From: Gigaspora margarita
Lineage: Eukaryota > Glomeromycota > Glomeromycetes > Diversisporales > Gigasporaceae
DNA length: 64,000 nucleotides
Direction of reading: 5' to 3'
Assembly: GCA_009809945.1 (NCBI GenBank)
Contig: WTPW01000692.1
Span: 190,150 to 254,149 of the forward strand
Below the pieces are notes generated by a model. The model was not told the DNA's origin. It saw nothing but the letters and a program-made list of their open reading frames with translations, and ran no database searches. The translations under genes and the position numbers were made by a program. The first letter of the stretch is position 1, and every line of letters starts with the position of its first letter. Positions 45,046 through 56,659 of the stretch are shown here, one piece after another.

Positions 45046-45578
45046 GGGGGCATCCATAAATTACGTTATGCTTGAGGGGGGGTCCCCCAAAATATAACAA
45101 TTTTGCAATATGTAGGGGGGGTCCCCCCAATATAATGCAATTTTTTTATAAAAATTTGTCTAAAACTTGATCCAGTGGTCCAAATTGGATAATATTGGTA
45201 CCATTCGAACAGTCTCGAGGAGAGGATTCGAATGGTACCAATTTCATATAATTTGGATTACTGGATCACGTTTTATTAACGAAATACTATTGGTTACTAT
45301 GTTTTCTTATAAAATTACTATAAAATCAATAGTATTTCGTTAATTAAACGTGATCCAGTAGTCCAAATTAAATAATTTTGGTACCATTGGATTCGTCTCA
45401 TAGAGACGAATCGAATGGTACCAAAATCATTCAGATTGGATTACTAGGTCATAATATATCCAAGTTTTTGTAAAATTTTATATATAAACATACGGATTTT
45501 TAAAAATTTTTTTATATAGTAGAGGGGGGGTCAAGAGCTACTATGTAGGGGTACATAACGTTATTTATGGATGCCCCC
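45046..45578. mobile_element. MITE with GGGGGCATCCATAAATTACG ends
   Basis: Ends GGGGGCATCCATAAATTACG and, inverted, GGGGGCATCCATAAATAACG; TATAT at 45041-45045 and 45579-45583. Interior: two nested palindromic modules (GATCCAGTGGTCCAAATT, TTGGTACCATTCGAA, GTCTC..GAGA, GAATGGTACCAA), arranged as a larger palindrome, as in the Harbinger-type element at 19798. Confidence 0.82.
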
Positions 45579-45710
45579 TATATAAAATATGTTTAATTAG
45601 CTTTAATAAAAGTAGATAAAAATTTTAAAAAAGTTATATTAAAGCTAATGTAACCTCTATATATTTTGTTTAAGATCCTGGTAGAGGGTATAGCAAAAAT
45701 ATTACATAAT

Positions 45711-46373
45711 TTTTTTTTTTTTTTTTAACTTAGACAACTGCACGTTAACTTTATTAAATAGATATTTTATATTACATACGAAGACTATTAATTCTATGTT
45801 AAGCATAACCCGATCCACCTCAAGGATAGACCCATGTCCGGTTGTCGTACCGGTGTACCCACCTACGCCCACATACGCCGTAACTCGTACCCAAACATAG
45901 ATATAGGTTTTACACCAGAAGTTACCATTAGACAGCCACATCCCATTTTGTAGTTATCCATGGATTTTCAGTACCGGTGCATCTGCATTATACCGACACT
46001 TGCAGTCTGAATCACTCTGAACTACTAGGTACCTCCTTTGTTCTTTTAAGGTTCGTTCAGATCTCGGCACAGATCTCCTTTTTATAGTAGCACCATCAGA
46101 GATCCTAATCTGCCTCCTTAATCGGGACTTCCCAAATGGGTTTTTGTTTTTCTGATTCCTTGGATTTATCAGTGTAACAAACACCATTGCGCCTGCGAGC
46201 TCCCATTTGAGATGGTGGAACCAAGGTTACAGGTTTTTCACCCAACCGATATTGAGCTACAGTTACCATAACACATGCCTATTTTTCGTTATCGTTGTCA
46301 GTGGGATTTGAACTTTCGACCTGCCGCTTGGGAGGTGACAACCTGGCCACTTCTCTAAATCGTCACACCCTTA
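45711..46373 (-). mobile_element. tRNA-headed SINE, copy 3, full length
   Basis: AAAAATATTACATAAT is duplicated exactly (45695-45710 and 46374-46389). Poly-T at 45711-45726 is the poly(A) tail on the minus strand. The head (46300-46373) carries a B-box-like AGTTCAAATCC and A-box-like TGACGATTTAGAGAAGTGG. The CCTCCTTAATCGGGACTTCC and CTCCCATTTGAGATGGTG stretches match copy 1. Minus frames inside (79 and 77 residues) are not conserved as proteins. About 660 bp. Confidence 0.87.
46300..46373 (-). promoter_or_regulatory. tRNA-like pol III promoter of SINE copy 3
   Basis: The minus strand begins GGGTGTGACGATTTAGAGAA and has AGTTCAAATCC near 46302-46312. Same layout as 35843-35914. Confidence 0.75.
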
Positions 46374-46478
46374 AAAAATATTACATAATATTTATTACTA
46401 CTCTTATATAATACTATATAATAAAAATAGTATAATAACTATATAATTGGTATAGTATAATTAAATAAATACTATATA

Positions 46479-46553
46479 GACCTGTGGATTGATAGTATAG
46501 TAGTTATACTTCTAGGTTGCAAATCGAAAGTTGCTAGTTCAAATTCTTCTAGA
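46479..46553 (+). repeat. tRNA-derived sequence, possible second SINE head
   Basis: TGATAGTATAGTAGTTATAC resembles an A box and TAGTTCAAATTC a B box with the right spacing, but the ends do not pair into an acceptor stem. It may start a different SINE whose body (to about 46960) I cannot delimit. Confidence 0.45.
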
Positions 46554-47206
46554 GATAAAAATGGAAAAAACTAGCTAGTCAGAGAACTGAAACACTATGG
46601 GAAGATAGAGACCCAGAACATCTACAAACAGACTTAATTGGATAGTTGCTATTATCAAATCTGTAGCAGAGATAAGAAATGAGTTAGAGCCTGATTTGGA
46701 ATAACTAAAATTTCATGAAACATAATGTAAGGCCTAAGTCTGATATTCATGATACTATATAAACTCATAGCACTATCAGACAAATATAGTTAAAATCTGG
46801 TTTGGTGTTAGTCCAGTTGGGCTGCTTCCAATATCTGACTATTTTGGTAGTTAGTGCAGGACACTATCCTTAGGGCCAATATGATATTTGGAAAAGTATT
46901 GATCTTAGTAGTATCCCTTTAGGAGTTTCCTATATACGGTAATGTCGACAAGGGGTCAGAATTTAAGTTCAAGATGGAAACTTGTGTGGATAGTTAATAA
47001 ACTGTAGAAAAAGAGGCATAGATGTAGCATGAGATATACCAGGACCCCAAAAAATACATATATAACTCAGATTCAGACTTAAAATTTTAATATAACTTTA
47101 TATATTTAATTTTATTAAAAGCTTTATACAAAATTATTATATAAGTTCAAATTTTATTATAAATTATACAATTTCAGATCCGAGTTTATATACTATCTAT
47201 TTCTAC
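46554..47206. other. Unassigned, no gene recognised
   Basis: Slightly more G+C than the surroundings, with frequent stops in all frames. It might be the body of the tRNA-derived repeat that precedes it. Confidence 0.4.
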
Positions 47207-47645
47207 TCTGAAAATAAACTACCCTTTTTGTTTAACCAAAACAACTAAAAACTTGTTTTATCCAAAAATAAGTTACCTCTGATCGATAATAGTTACTACC
47301 TAGTAAAGTCCAAATTTTACTATGCAAATTAGTTATAATCGCATAAGTAAACTTATTCGAAAGATCAAAATACATATGTTGTAAAATTTTTATATAAATT
47401 GGAGAACTTTTTATTATTTGAGTTTTGATTTTTACATTTATCAAAAAATTACAAATTTTTTAAAAAATACATATGATGAATATAAAAATTACAAGAAAAT
47501 AATAAAACTTCTCCGATTTGTATAAAAATTTTGGCGAATATGCATTTTTATCTTATAAATATATTTATTTAAGTACTTATAACCAATTTACATAGTAAAA
47601 TTTGGACTTTATTATGTAGCGACTACTTGCAATCACTAATAAGCT
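47207..47645. repeat. Mariner-type MITE fragment
   Basis: CTGAAAATAAACTACC at the left and the TTACTACCTAGTAAAGTCCAAATTTTAC and TAGTAAAATTTGGACTTTATTATGTAGC arms match the MITE family of 47765-48285. The right end is not intact. Confidence 0.65.
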
Positions 47646-47764
47646 TTTTGTACAGATATTTTTTAAAAAAATTCTCACATGTATAAAATTGTACAGACAA
47701 GGTTTTTGTGCCAAAGAAAAACAAATAAATAAACAAATAAATAAAATAAAAAGTGATATGCATA

Positions 47765-48285
47765 CTATATGTTCCGAAAATAAGCTACCTTTTTTGAACA
47801 ATTTATGTACACAAAAAATCTGGAAGTAGATTTTTGGTCAATCGCAAATAGTTATTACATAGTTAAATCTAAATTCTACTGTATAAACTGACATTATTGC
47901 TTAAGTAAACTTGTTTAGAAGATAAAAATACATATATGCTAAAATTTTCATCAAGATTGAAGCACCTTTTATTATTAAACTTTTAATTTTTAAATTCAAG
48001 AAATATATTTTTGTAATAATATCCTAATTTTACTATTGAAAGTAAAAATTAAAAGCCAAATAATAAAAGTTCTCAGATTTTGATAAAATTTTTAGAGTAT
48101 GCGTATTTTGATCTTCCAAACAAGTTTACTTAAACTACTTTAATCGATTTATATAGTAAACTTTGGACTTTACTATATAGCAACTATTATTGATTATGGA
48201 AATAGCTTATTTTTGAGTCAAAGGCATTTTTACATTTTTGGATTTAAACAAGGATAGCATGTAGCTTATTTTTGGAAACATACAG
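47765..48285. mobile_element. MITE, mariner-type, GAAAATAAGCTACC ends
   Basis: Ends CTATATGTTCCGAAAATAAG and, inverted, CTGTATGTTTCCAAAAATAA; TA at 47763-47764 and 48286-48287. The interior is a near-palindrome of TACATAGTTAAATCTAAATT and its inverse. Same family as 4955-5272. Confidence 0.83.
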
Positions 48286-48783
48286 TATAGTATCATTATA
48301 CAAAATAAAAATCTAACTTGTTATAAAGATATCTTTGTTATACAAATAAACATTCAACTCAAAAATATTAAAAACTCTTTCTGATGATCCTCACGTCCAC
48401 TTTTGAAGCTAAAGAATGACCAAGGCTATAGTGTTAATAAGCACCAAACAACACACACTTGTATAAGAACAGTTAAAAGAACCCAATATTCACATAGAGT
48501 TTTATATAGACAAAAAGGTGCAAGTATAGAAAAAGTTGCTAGAAATGAGCTTTTTTCTAACCTTTGGTTGCTGAGTTTACTGTTTTTTGTTATAAAAATT
48601 TTGGGGATTTGGTCTTGACCCTGTATGTAGATCCCTGCAAGCGCGTAAACAAATCTATATATAGAAAACATAGAGCTTAGACAACACAAATGTACATACG
48701 AACAAATTAGTACAGTGCATGCTGTGGAAGTAACCTGATCTAAAATACTCGGGGCATTCAAATAAACACGTGACCAAAACCAG

Positions 48784-50340
48784 ATGAACCAGACTCAGGC
48801 ACAGATAATGGATCCAGTAACATCTGAAATCGACTGGACCAATAAACTGAACGAATACAAAAATGTATTTGTACTTTCAACAGAGGAGTTCAAAAAATTT
48901 GCTGTAACACAAAATGAAAAAGTGACAAAGAAATTGCACAACTATTAAAGACTGATGCAAACATAGTGTGTATCTTTAGGCACACTATAGAACTTCATAA
49001 TTGGCTAGATCATTTACAGGTGTACAAACACTGAACCGGAAAAAGACTAGTGGTAACCACAAAAAAGAAAGAAGTTACAAAGGAGGTTCAAATCAAACAA
49101 GAATGTGGCTATCAAGATTATGGTATACAAGAATTAACAAACAAAATACTAAACCTTGAAGCTGAAGAACAGAACAATAATGAAGGATTGGAGATAAAAG
49201 CAGAAGAGGTGATAGAGTACGAAAACATGCCAGCCTTACACAACAAAAACTTCAATTCGACAATCACTAATAATTGCATGGTGGGACTCAACAACACCAA
49301 AGCAACGAAGACAACAACCCAAAATATGGATTGCTCAAAAGTTTTTTCTAAACTCTCGAAACCAGAGTTAGAAATACAATCCAAAAAAGCTGTTTACACA
49401 TTTACGATAAGGGACATACTCTCAGAAGCTTCCCCAGGAAGAGTATGTAGATGCCTGAACTTCTACGGCAAAGCGAACTTCTTAAGATAGTGAGCACAGG
49501 GCACAAAGAAGGCTGCTATGTTTGAAATAAAATTCAAGAACAAAAAAAAGGGTGACAACTTAAAAGAAACCTAGACAATACATTATGAAGAAGGAAAAAT
49601 GTTGCAGGTCACAGAGGGTATCTTTGAAGAAGAGATACTTGCCAAATGAAATAAATACAAAGCAGTTGCAGAAAACATTTCTAGGTCAGCAATTGAAACC
49701 ATACTGCTAAGACAACTAAAACAGGTTCAAGCCAAGTCAGTATATATCTCGTAAACATCAACGTGCAACTGCTTCAGTATACTTTGCCTCACAAAAAGAC
49801 ATGAACGAGGCCAAGAAAAAAAAGATATTTTACTTTCATACTAGGCTTTTCTGGAAAGAAACAGAACAAACTAGAGCACAAAGTACAAGCTCACAAAATA
49901 AACAGCGTAAAATAGTTGAAAAAGATAAGGAGTATAGCACCAATGATATCAGTATAAATATGCACGAGCAGACTGTAACAACTAAACAAGAAGAAAAATT
50001 AAAAGAGTATAAACAAGGATGCTCTGGAAGCAGGGACCAAGATCTAGAAACCACAAGAAATATTTCATATAAAAAGAAAGGAAAAGCTAAACAAGTTGGT
50101 GCTAGTGTAATACAAGGAAAAGAAAATTGCGAGATCTTGGCAGTAATGTCACAGATCCTAACCAGACTAAATAAGCTCGAAGAACAACAAGAAAACAAGG
50201 AAAAAATGGTGCAGGATCTGCCTGTGCCTATTGCTACCCTAGTTATATCAAAGAAAAAGGGTAGCAACAAGGAAGTTGCTATTACTATAGACAATAAGAG
50301 TAGTCAGTCATTCACAAAACATTTTCATTTTGATTTCTAA
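48784..50340 (+). pseudogene. LINE B ORF1 (gag-like with RRM-like domain)
   Basis: The ATG at 48784 opens MNQTQAQIMDPVTSEIDW then TNKLNEYKNVFVLSTEEFKK. A frameshift leads to EIAQLLKTDANIVCIFRHTI then ELHNWLDHLQ, homologous to LINE A. From 49050 an open stretch ends YTFTIRDILSEASPGRVCRC then LNFYGKANFL, an RRM-like beta-alpha start; broken frames continue GTKKAAMFEIKFKNKK and LLRQLKQVQAKSVYIS, then 49801-50340 has YFHTRLFWKETEQT and a Lys/Glu-rich coiled region ending TAA 50338-50340. It is presumed to bind LINE RNA. The minus-strand frames overlapping it are shadows. Confidence 0.75.
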
Positions 50341-51175
50341 GGATAGGGTTTCATAACATTAATGGTTTAAAGGAAAATAAAAACAAATTGGAAGCTATGG
50401 TGGATTTCGCAAAAGAAAAAAGTCTGGACATAGTAGGAATAGAAGAAACAAATATAAAAAAAAAGGATATTCCTTGGTTGCTAAAAGAAGATTCATATTA
50501 TAAGGGTTTTTGGTCAAAAGCTGATGAAAACAAGCACAAAGGGTCAGGTTTAGGTGTGCTAATTGGTAGGCAATAGGAAAAGTACCTGACATATATAGAC
50601 AGAGAAAATCCATATTTCATGGAATTGTCTTTAGATTTTAAAGAATTAACACTAAATATTATAATAGTATACATTGCTTCAAATGATCTAGAAGTTCAGC
50701 AGCATATATTAAAATGTATAAAAAGCCATATAGAAAAAGTCCCAAAAAAACCAAGAAGAATTATCATAATAGGAGACTTTAATATTGATGTCGATAAACT
50801 AATCATTCAAGGTGCAGCACCCACACAGAAACCCCAGATAGCAGGAACTGCAGAAAACGAATTGTTGAAATGTTGGAAACAAAGAATTTCTGGAACGCTC
50901 ACAAGTTCAATAACGAGAATCCTGCAGAAGATACTTGGGCAGCTAGAGACCGAAGCTCTAGAATTGATTATATATGGGTCTCTGATAACTTTAAATCCAA
51001 CATAGTTAAAACTAGAATAAAAGACATGAGCACTTGTACAATAAGTGATCATAAGTTGATATATGTAGAGCTGTACATAGGCTTAAATCTAAGAAAGCAG
51101 AGCAAAGCACAAAGGAAAAGGTTAAAGCATAAACGCATTAACCTAGAATTAGAAAAAGCGTCCAGAGAAGACTGA
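50336..51175 (+). pseudogene. LINE B EEP endonuclease domain
   Basis: It begins a few bases before the ORF1 stop in another frame: RIGFHNINGLKENKNKLEAM (Asn). Then LDIVGIEETNIKKK (Glu), DENKHKGSGLGVLIGRQ, TAG 50574-50576, IIIIGDFNIDVDK (Asp, Asn), a frameshift near 50870, RSSRIDYIWVSDNF and TISDHKLIYVEL (Asp-His). All catalytic positions of the EEP fold are kept. The domain nicks target DNA to prime reverse transcription. One TAG, one frameshift and TGA at 51173-51175 break the frame. Confidence 0.85.
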
Positions 51176-53765
51176 GAAAACTACAGAAATGCACTGGACA
51201 AGAAATTAACAAGGAGATGGGAAAGGATTAACCCAGAAGGAAATATAGATATGCAATGGAACATGATTGAAAAGTGTATAAGAGAAGCCGCAAATTCTCA
51301 TCTTCCAAAAAAGAAAAAGCTGCCAAAAATTCTACAGCTAGAAAAAGGCGATCTTGAAATAAGAAAATTGTAGAAAGCAATTAAAGACATTAATAGAGTT
51401 TTTCAGAAGCTGAGGAAAAAAGGGGAGCTCATAGATCCAAAAGATAAAGAAGATCTCAAAACAATACAGAAGCTTTACGAAACTGATCTGAATATTCAAC
51501 TAGGTACAATTGATGAGGACATAAATAAAGAAGACCTAACAAAACTGTGCAAAGAATGGGCCAAGATTGTACACAAGGAATGGAAATTTAAAAAAAGAAC
51601 ATGGGAGGAAAGAAAAATAAGGGGATTTATAAATGTGAGATATGATATGATTGTAACTAATCAGCGGAAGATGATCGATAGTCTGCTTGAGCGCCTCTAT
51701 AGAAAAGTCATAATAGACAGAGTAATTGCAGAAGAAGCAGAAGAAAATAAACTCTCAAAACTCGTCCATGAAGAAGAGGAAGTCTTAGACATGGTCAGGT
51801 CTCACTTTGAGAATCAATTTCATAAATGGAACTCCCATGAAAATAAAATGCCAAGCAATTAGAAAAAAAGATATGCCCCTTAAGAGACATCAAAAAAGAT
51901 TGGTATGATGAAATATTAAAAGCGGTACAACCAGAAGAATGGGATACAGCCATGCAACAGGTCAAAAATAAATCAGCTCCAGGACCAACAGGCATACCGT
52001 ATTCATTAATCAAGAATGTCAAGTCATTAACAAAGGCTATATTCATAAGGTTAACCAACGAATGCATTAAAAAAGAAGACATACCAAAAAAATGGAAACT
52101 TGGGTTTCTGTATCTGATACCAAAAAAAGAGAACTGGTGTTATAATCTTAACAATGTGAGACCGATCTTGTTACTCAAAACCTTTCGAAAAATGGTCATA
52201 TGAATAGTCAATACAAGGTTAGGCAAGATCCTAAAAAAAAAGGTTATTCTAAAAGGGAAAAATTTTGCAGGGCTTCCTGAAGAGAGTATGGTATCTCCAC
52301 TTTATTTCATCAATGATATGCTCTTGAAGAAGCGAAAGAAAAGAAGAAGGAGATATGGATCTTCTTTTAGAACATGAAGAAGGCTTTTGACTCTGTCAGT
52401 TTGGGAATGCTAAGAAAAGCCCTATCGAGAATTAAATTACCTGAAAATATTATTAGCTTCATTATGAATATTTATTCAAAATGGGAAATGGAAGCCATAA
52501 CAAGTATAGGTCTTATACAAAGGCTATATGCACAGGACGGAATAGACCAGGAAGAGGTTATTTCACCCCTGGTCTGGCAAATTTTTTATGATCCACTACT
52601 TTGTAAGATACAAGCACAGGAAACTTTAGGCTTTGAAATAGATGTTGCATGGCCCACGAATTTAAGTAATAATACCTACGAGATGCAATCATCACGAATC
52701 CTGGTCTTAGCCTATGTGGATGACACTACGTACATCGCCGATTCTAAAGATAAATTTTATCAAATTCTTAATATAGCAGACTCTTTCTTCAATCTAAACA
52801 ATATTGAAATTAATACAAAAAAGTCTGAATTGATGATACTTAATGTAAAAAGGGATGGAAAAAATGGGCAAAACAAAGAGGAGCTAGCGATAGAATTTGG
52901 ACCCAAGAAAGAAAAGGTTGTGGCTAAAAAAAAAAATGAAACGACTAGATTTCTAGAAGTGTGGCTATCCAAGAAACCTAACCAGTTATATACGACAAAA
53001 ATGATTAAAAAAGAAGTACAAACCATGGCCAGAATCTTAAGTAGGAAAAGTGTATCACTAGCTCAAATGATCTATATAAACAATAGGGTTCTGCTTCCAC
53101 AAATAGAATACCAAATGCAACACTGCCTGTTGCCAAGAAGTACCTGCGACAGGCTACAAAGCCCCATTTGGAAGACAATTAAGAATAAAGCAAACATGGC
53201 CATCACAGTTGCAAATTCTATTTTAATACATAAACATATCATGGGAATGAGAACCATCTGGCAAAATCAAATATCACATCACGTGACTGAGCTAAGAGTA
53301 AGGATGAATGACTCAGGGATCGTGGGTAAATCAACCTGGTTAAGAATGAAACAGGGCCAGATAAACTGCAAAAGCAAACACTGTATTACAGACCTTGATA
53401 GTAGCAGATTAGCTAGAGTAAAAGTTCTGTACAATCTAGTGTATAAAATAATAGCAGAGGCAAAGGCTATGGACATTACACTACAATCGAAAGAAATAAG
53501 TGAAAGCCTAAAACTCTGTAAGAACGGTACAGAGATAATTAATTTGCTTAGTGACAAAGCAGTTCAAAGTTTTTGCAATGAAAAAAAAATAGGAATCATA
53601 GTGCTAAAACAACTTCTAGACATTTCAAGCTCTGAACTTCTCACATGGGGCCAACTCAGAAGATGTAAATTGAGCAAAACTACAGAAAAAAAGCTGATTT
53701 GGTTTGAAGAAATTGAGCAAAAAGTTCTAGAAGGACCAGTTTCACGAAAAATCAAGGCTGAATAG
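51176..53765 (+). pseudogene. LINE B reverse transcriptase domain
   Basis: A linker (51180-51860) is followed by VKNKSAPGPTGIPYSLIKN, IPKKWKLGFLYLIPKKENW, RPILLLKTFRKMV, LKGKNFAGLPEES, then TAG 52368-52370 in place of the usual Gln and MKKAFDSVSLGMLRKALS. From 52374 a 463-codon open frame holds GIDQEEVISPLVWQIFYDPL, LVLAYVDDTTYIADS (the YVDD active site, intact) and SLAQMIYINNRVLLPQIEY, then a thumb/connection part ending LLTWGQLRRCKLSKTTEKKL and TAG 53763-53765. Other stops: near 51370 (TAG), 51860 (TAG), 52201 (TGA). The intact YVDD makes it the best RT in the window. Confidence 0.9.
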
Positions 53766-54285
53766 CAACAGAGTATGACAAACACCCTAGCACCAAGGGT
53801 AGAACTCCTCAAAATAAGTACAGATAAAAGGAAAAAGAGTGGGTCATTTTTAAAACAAAGGAGACAATAGAGTTTGGAAAAATAGTTGAAAAGAGCATAA
53901 AAGCTGAATAGAAATCGAACACTAGTGCACAGAAATAAATAACCCAGAGCATACGACCAAACTTAAAAAATGCGGAGGCTGCCAAATGAATGAAGACCTT
54001 GATATAGCTGCGGAGCATTGTACTTTTCGGAAGCAACTAAGAAGTAAAAAATGCGCACTCCAGAATAACTGGTTAAAGAAAGCAGAGGAGACGAACGAAT
54101 TTTGGCTAGAAGTCCCCCTGGAAAGTATCATAGGAAAAAAGTATCGAATGCAAAGCATAGCTGATACACTTCACATAGATAACCTGCAGATACCCATAAT
54201 CAAAATAGCGACTTATAAAGAAGAATTGATTAATATGCACCTAGAAGCAGCTGAGAAATTAAAGTTAATAGCAGGACAGATTTGA
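53766..54285 (+). pseudogene. LINE B connection between RT and RNase H
   Basis: Frame 53986-54285 reads EDLDIAAEHCTFRKQLRSKK and LEVPLESIIGKKYRMQSIAD, and ends EAAEKLKLIAGQI, TGA. It precedes the RNase H in phase after that stop. No catalytic motif. Confidence 0.65.
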
Positions 54286-54951
54286 GAGTATAAAGAAGTA
54301 AACTTTTATACAGACGGATCATTATTAAACCCAAATGGAAGGGATAAACAAAAGAAAATAGGCCTTGGCTAGGTCATGAGTGTAAATAATTGCGAAAAAG
54401 AAATGACAATCACTGAATTCAGTGGTACGATAAAAGACTAGCCATCTGCTACTAGGGCAGAACTAGGCGCTATTTGGACTGCTATAATGGTAGCGTCAGA
54501 AAGAGCATCTGTGACTATATATACAGACAGCAAAGAAGCCCTAAAAAACATACACAAAGCCAGGCTCATGCAGAAAACCAGAGAAATCCTGAAATCCAAA
54601 AACGCTAGCTTACTTCTACAAATACAAGCAACAATTGAGACAAAAGAGATTAAACTGAAACTGTGTAAAATTAAAAGCCATAGTGGCATTCTATTACATG
54701 ACAGTGCAGATGCATTAGCAAAAGAAGGAGCAATAGGAACAAATGTTGTTGCCCTTAAGTGGGCATGGACAAATCTCAACAAAATAGACTTAAGTTGGAA
54801 AAACTTGAGAATAGACGACCCTTCAAGAACTTTTGTAACACAACTGATCGCTAATATTCTTGAAACCAAATGGGCCGTTACAGAGAACATAAGGTATTGG
54901 ACAATAGATAAAGAAGAGAAAGAAAGTCAGTTGGATTGGAGGGTCACATGA
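54286..54951 (+). pseudogene. LINE B RNase H domain
   Basis: VNFYTDGSLLNPNGRDK supplies the first Asp; GLG-TAG-VMSVNN (54370-54372; relatives have Trp) and IKD-TAG-PSATRAELGAIWTA (54439-54441) supply the Glu; SVTIYTDSKEALKNIHKA the second Asp; LCKIKSHSGILLHDSADALA the His and last Asp. All four acidic residues are present. From 54487 the frame is open to TGA 54949-54951. The domain would remove the RNA template strand. Two TAG codons replace what are probably Trp residues. Confidence 0.88.
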
Positions 54952-55827
54952 AAAAATATAAATAAGATCAAAGGTCAAAATTGTCAAAGTGCAAAAGACA
55001 ATAGAGATTGGATTTTCAGGATAAAATGTCTAAACAGTCTGCTTCTGACACTAAGTGTACAAAAGCAAAGAAAAAACAACATATATAAAGAGGACACGTG
55101 CAGAGTATGCCTGAGAGAAAGAGAAACACAAGACCATCTCGCAGAATGCTCGTTACTAGATTTGATTTGGTCTGTAATTGAAAAAGAATGTACAGAATTA
55201 GTCATCAAAAAAGGTACAAATGGAAAGAAGTATGACAAAAAAGTATAAGAGAGCATGTTCGGTATAATGAAACAAGAAAAAATCCAGGCCAGATTAGAAA
55301 TAATAAGAAGTGTAATTTCAATTGAAAGAGTGCGAAAAGTCATGGACCTGACCGCAAAAGAAAAAGGAGCCATAAACATAACTCGAGATCTAGTTAATTT
55401 GGCACAAAGCAGATTTATTGAGCACATATGGAAGTTTAGATGTGAACTAATGGCTGAATGGGAAGTAAAAGAAGGCATTGCGAAAGACAACAAACGAAAA
55501 CCCCAAACAGCTGAAGAGATATCAGATCTGAAGTCATCCAAAAAGCAAAAAGGTAAAGAAAAGCAGATTACACAACTAGAAACGAATAACATAGATTCAC
55601 AACCGGAACAGCGAATACACAAGGTAAAAAGGAGAGTAAATAAAGAAAACCAAGACCCCCTAAGAGAAGGTAGCGAAATGGAAAAAAGAAATAAGGACAA
55701 GAAGGAAGAAACAAAAGCGGAAATAGCGAAAATACACGTAAAGACCTTAGAAAGCCATATAAAAGGAGGCACAGTACCAGGTTGGCTCTCTATGAATAAA
55801 CAAAAATTTAAAAACAAGCAACCTTGA
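54952..55827 (+). pseudogene. LINE B C-terminus: zinc knuckle and charged tail
   Basis: IFRIKCLNSLLLTLSVQKQR then DTCRVCLREREIQDHLAECS is a CX2C..HX4C knuckle, typical of the end of these LINE proteins. After a TAA near 55247 an open frame (55255-55827) continues ARLEIIRSVISIERVRKVMD and a Lys/Glu-rich tail with KSSKKQKGKEKQ. The large minus-strand frame 54984-55835 is a shadow. Confidence 0.78.
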
Positions 55828-55830
55828 TAA

Positions 55831-56309
55831 GGCATACGATAGCCTGTCTGTGATGTTCAGGAATATAACTCTTAGATATATAAGAGACCTCAGCTAGACA
55901 AAAAGTCATTTTGGCGGATCGCATTAAGCAATCGCTTGGTGAATCTTTATTAAATAGAACGTTTTTACATAGATAGACAAATTCTTGTAGTCATATATAT
56001 TTAGTTTATAATAAATAAAGATAAGGTCGCTTAAAAAGAAAAAATAAACATCCAACTTTTTAAAAAATTACCTATTAGTTATACAAATTTAAATATATAA
56101 TATATTGAAAAATTATATAATAAGTCTATACAAAACCAGATCTCAGTATTACATATATTCTTCAGGGTCCTGGTGTACCAAAGGAAAAAAAATATAAATA
56201 CCATATAATTGGTATATTCTTTTTGTATAAAAAGTTTAGCTAATAGAAATCAAGATAAAATTTTTATAGAAATAAATTATCACATAACAAATTTTTATAT
56301 ACTCACTAG
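55831..56309. other. Intergenic A/T-rich, end of LINE B
   Basis: TGTCTGTGATGTTCAGGAAT and GCGGATCGCATTAAGCAATC may be the LINE B 3-prime UTR. No gene. Confidence 0.4.
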
Positions 56310-56653
56310 CAGGGATACAGAAATATTATTTTGATTCTAAACAAAAATTTTGATTGATTTAGCCAAAAATTTTGATTTATTTTGATTTTGGCCAGAATTA
56401 ATATTGAGTTAGCTATAATCATATGATTCTAGCTGGAATTAAAAGGATGTTACACTACTATTTTTTGAAAGTTATTCATTTTAACTATTTGAAATCACAA
56501 TCATATAACTTGCATAATTAAAGGCCACTCATTTTATGTCATATGATTAAATTTATATAGAAAAAAAATTAAAAATATTTTGATACATTTTGATTTGGAA
56601 AAAAATTTCAATTTCTTTCAAAAAATTGCTTTCGAAAAATTTCTGTATTCCTG
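56310..56653. mobile_element. hAT-like MITE, 344 bp
   Basis: CAGGGATACAGAAATATTAT at the left; complement of the right CAGGAATACAGAAATTTTTC. Flanks CTCACTAG and CTTGCTAG agree at 6 of 8. Interior ATTTTGATT repeats. Confidence 0.65.
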
Positions 56654-56659
56654 CTTGCT

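Larger units (their letters stand above)
48784..55830 (+). mobile_element. LINE B: EEP-type non-LTR retrotransposon, ~7 kb
   Basis: All domains are present in order and nothing is inserted: ORF1, EEP endonuclease, RT, RNase H, zinc knuckle, basic/coiled C-terminus. Catalytic residues are mostly intact, but about a dozen stops (chiefly TAG, some TGA) and a few frameshifts are spread through it. Its closest relatives in the window are LINE A and LINE C. No poly(A) tail or target duplication could be fixed. Confidence 0.88.

Noticed and set aside
46479-46553. Possible tRNA gene on the plus strand
   Set aside because: Box-like motifs only; ends cannot pair and the anticodon arm is not convincing.
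18880-55000. TAG as a sense codon (genetic code change)
   Set aside because: TAG falls at both Gln and Trp positions, relatives use CAG or TGG there, LINE C keeps Gln, and frameshifts and TAA/TGA stops coexist. Directed mutation explains it better.
54984-55835. 283-residue minus-strand frame
   Set aside because: Antisense to the LINE B C-terminus with its zinc knuckle; the sense strand explains the sequence.
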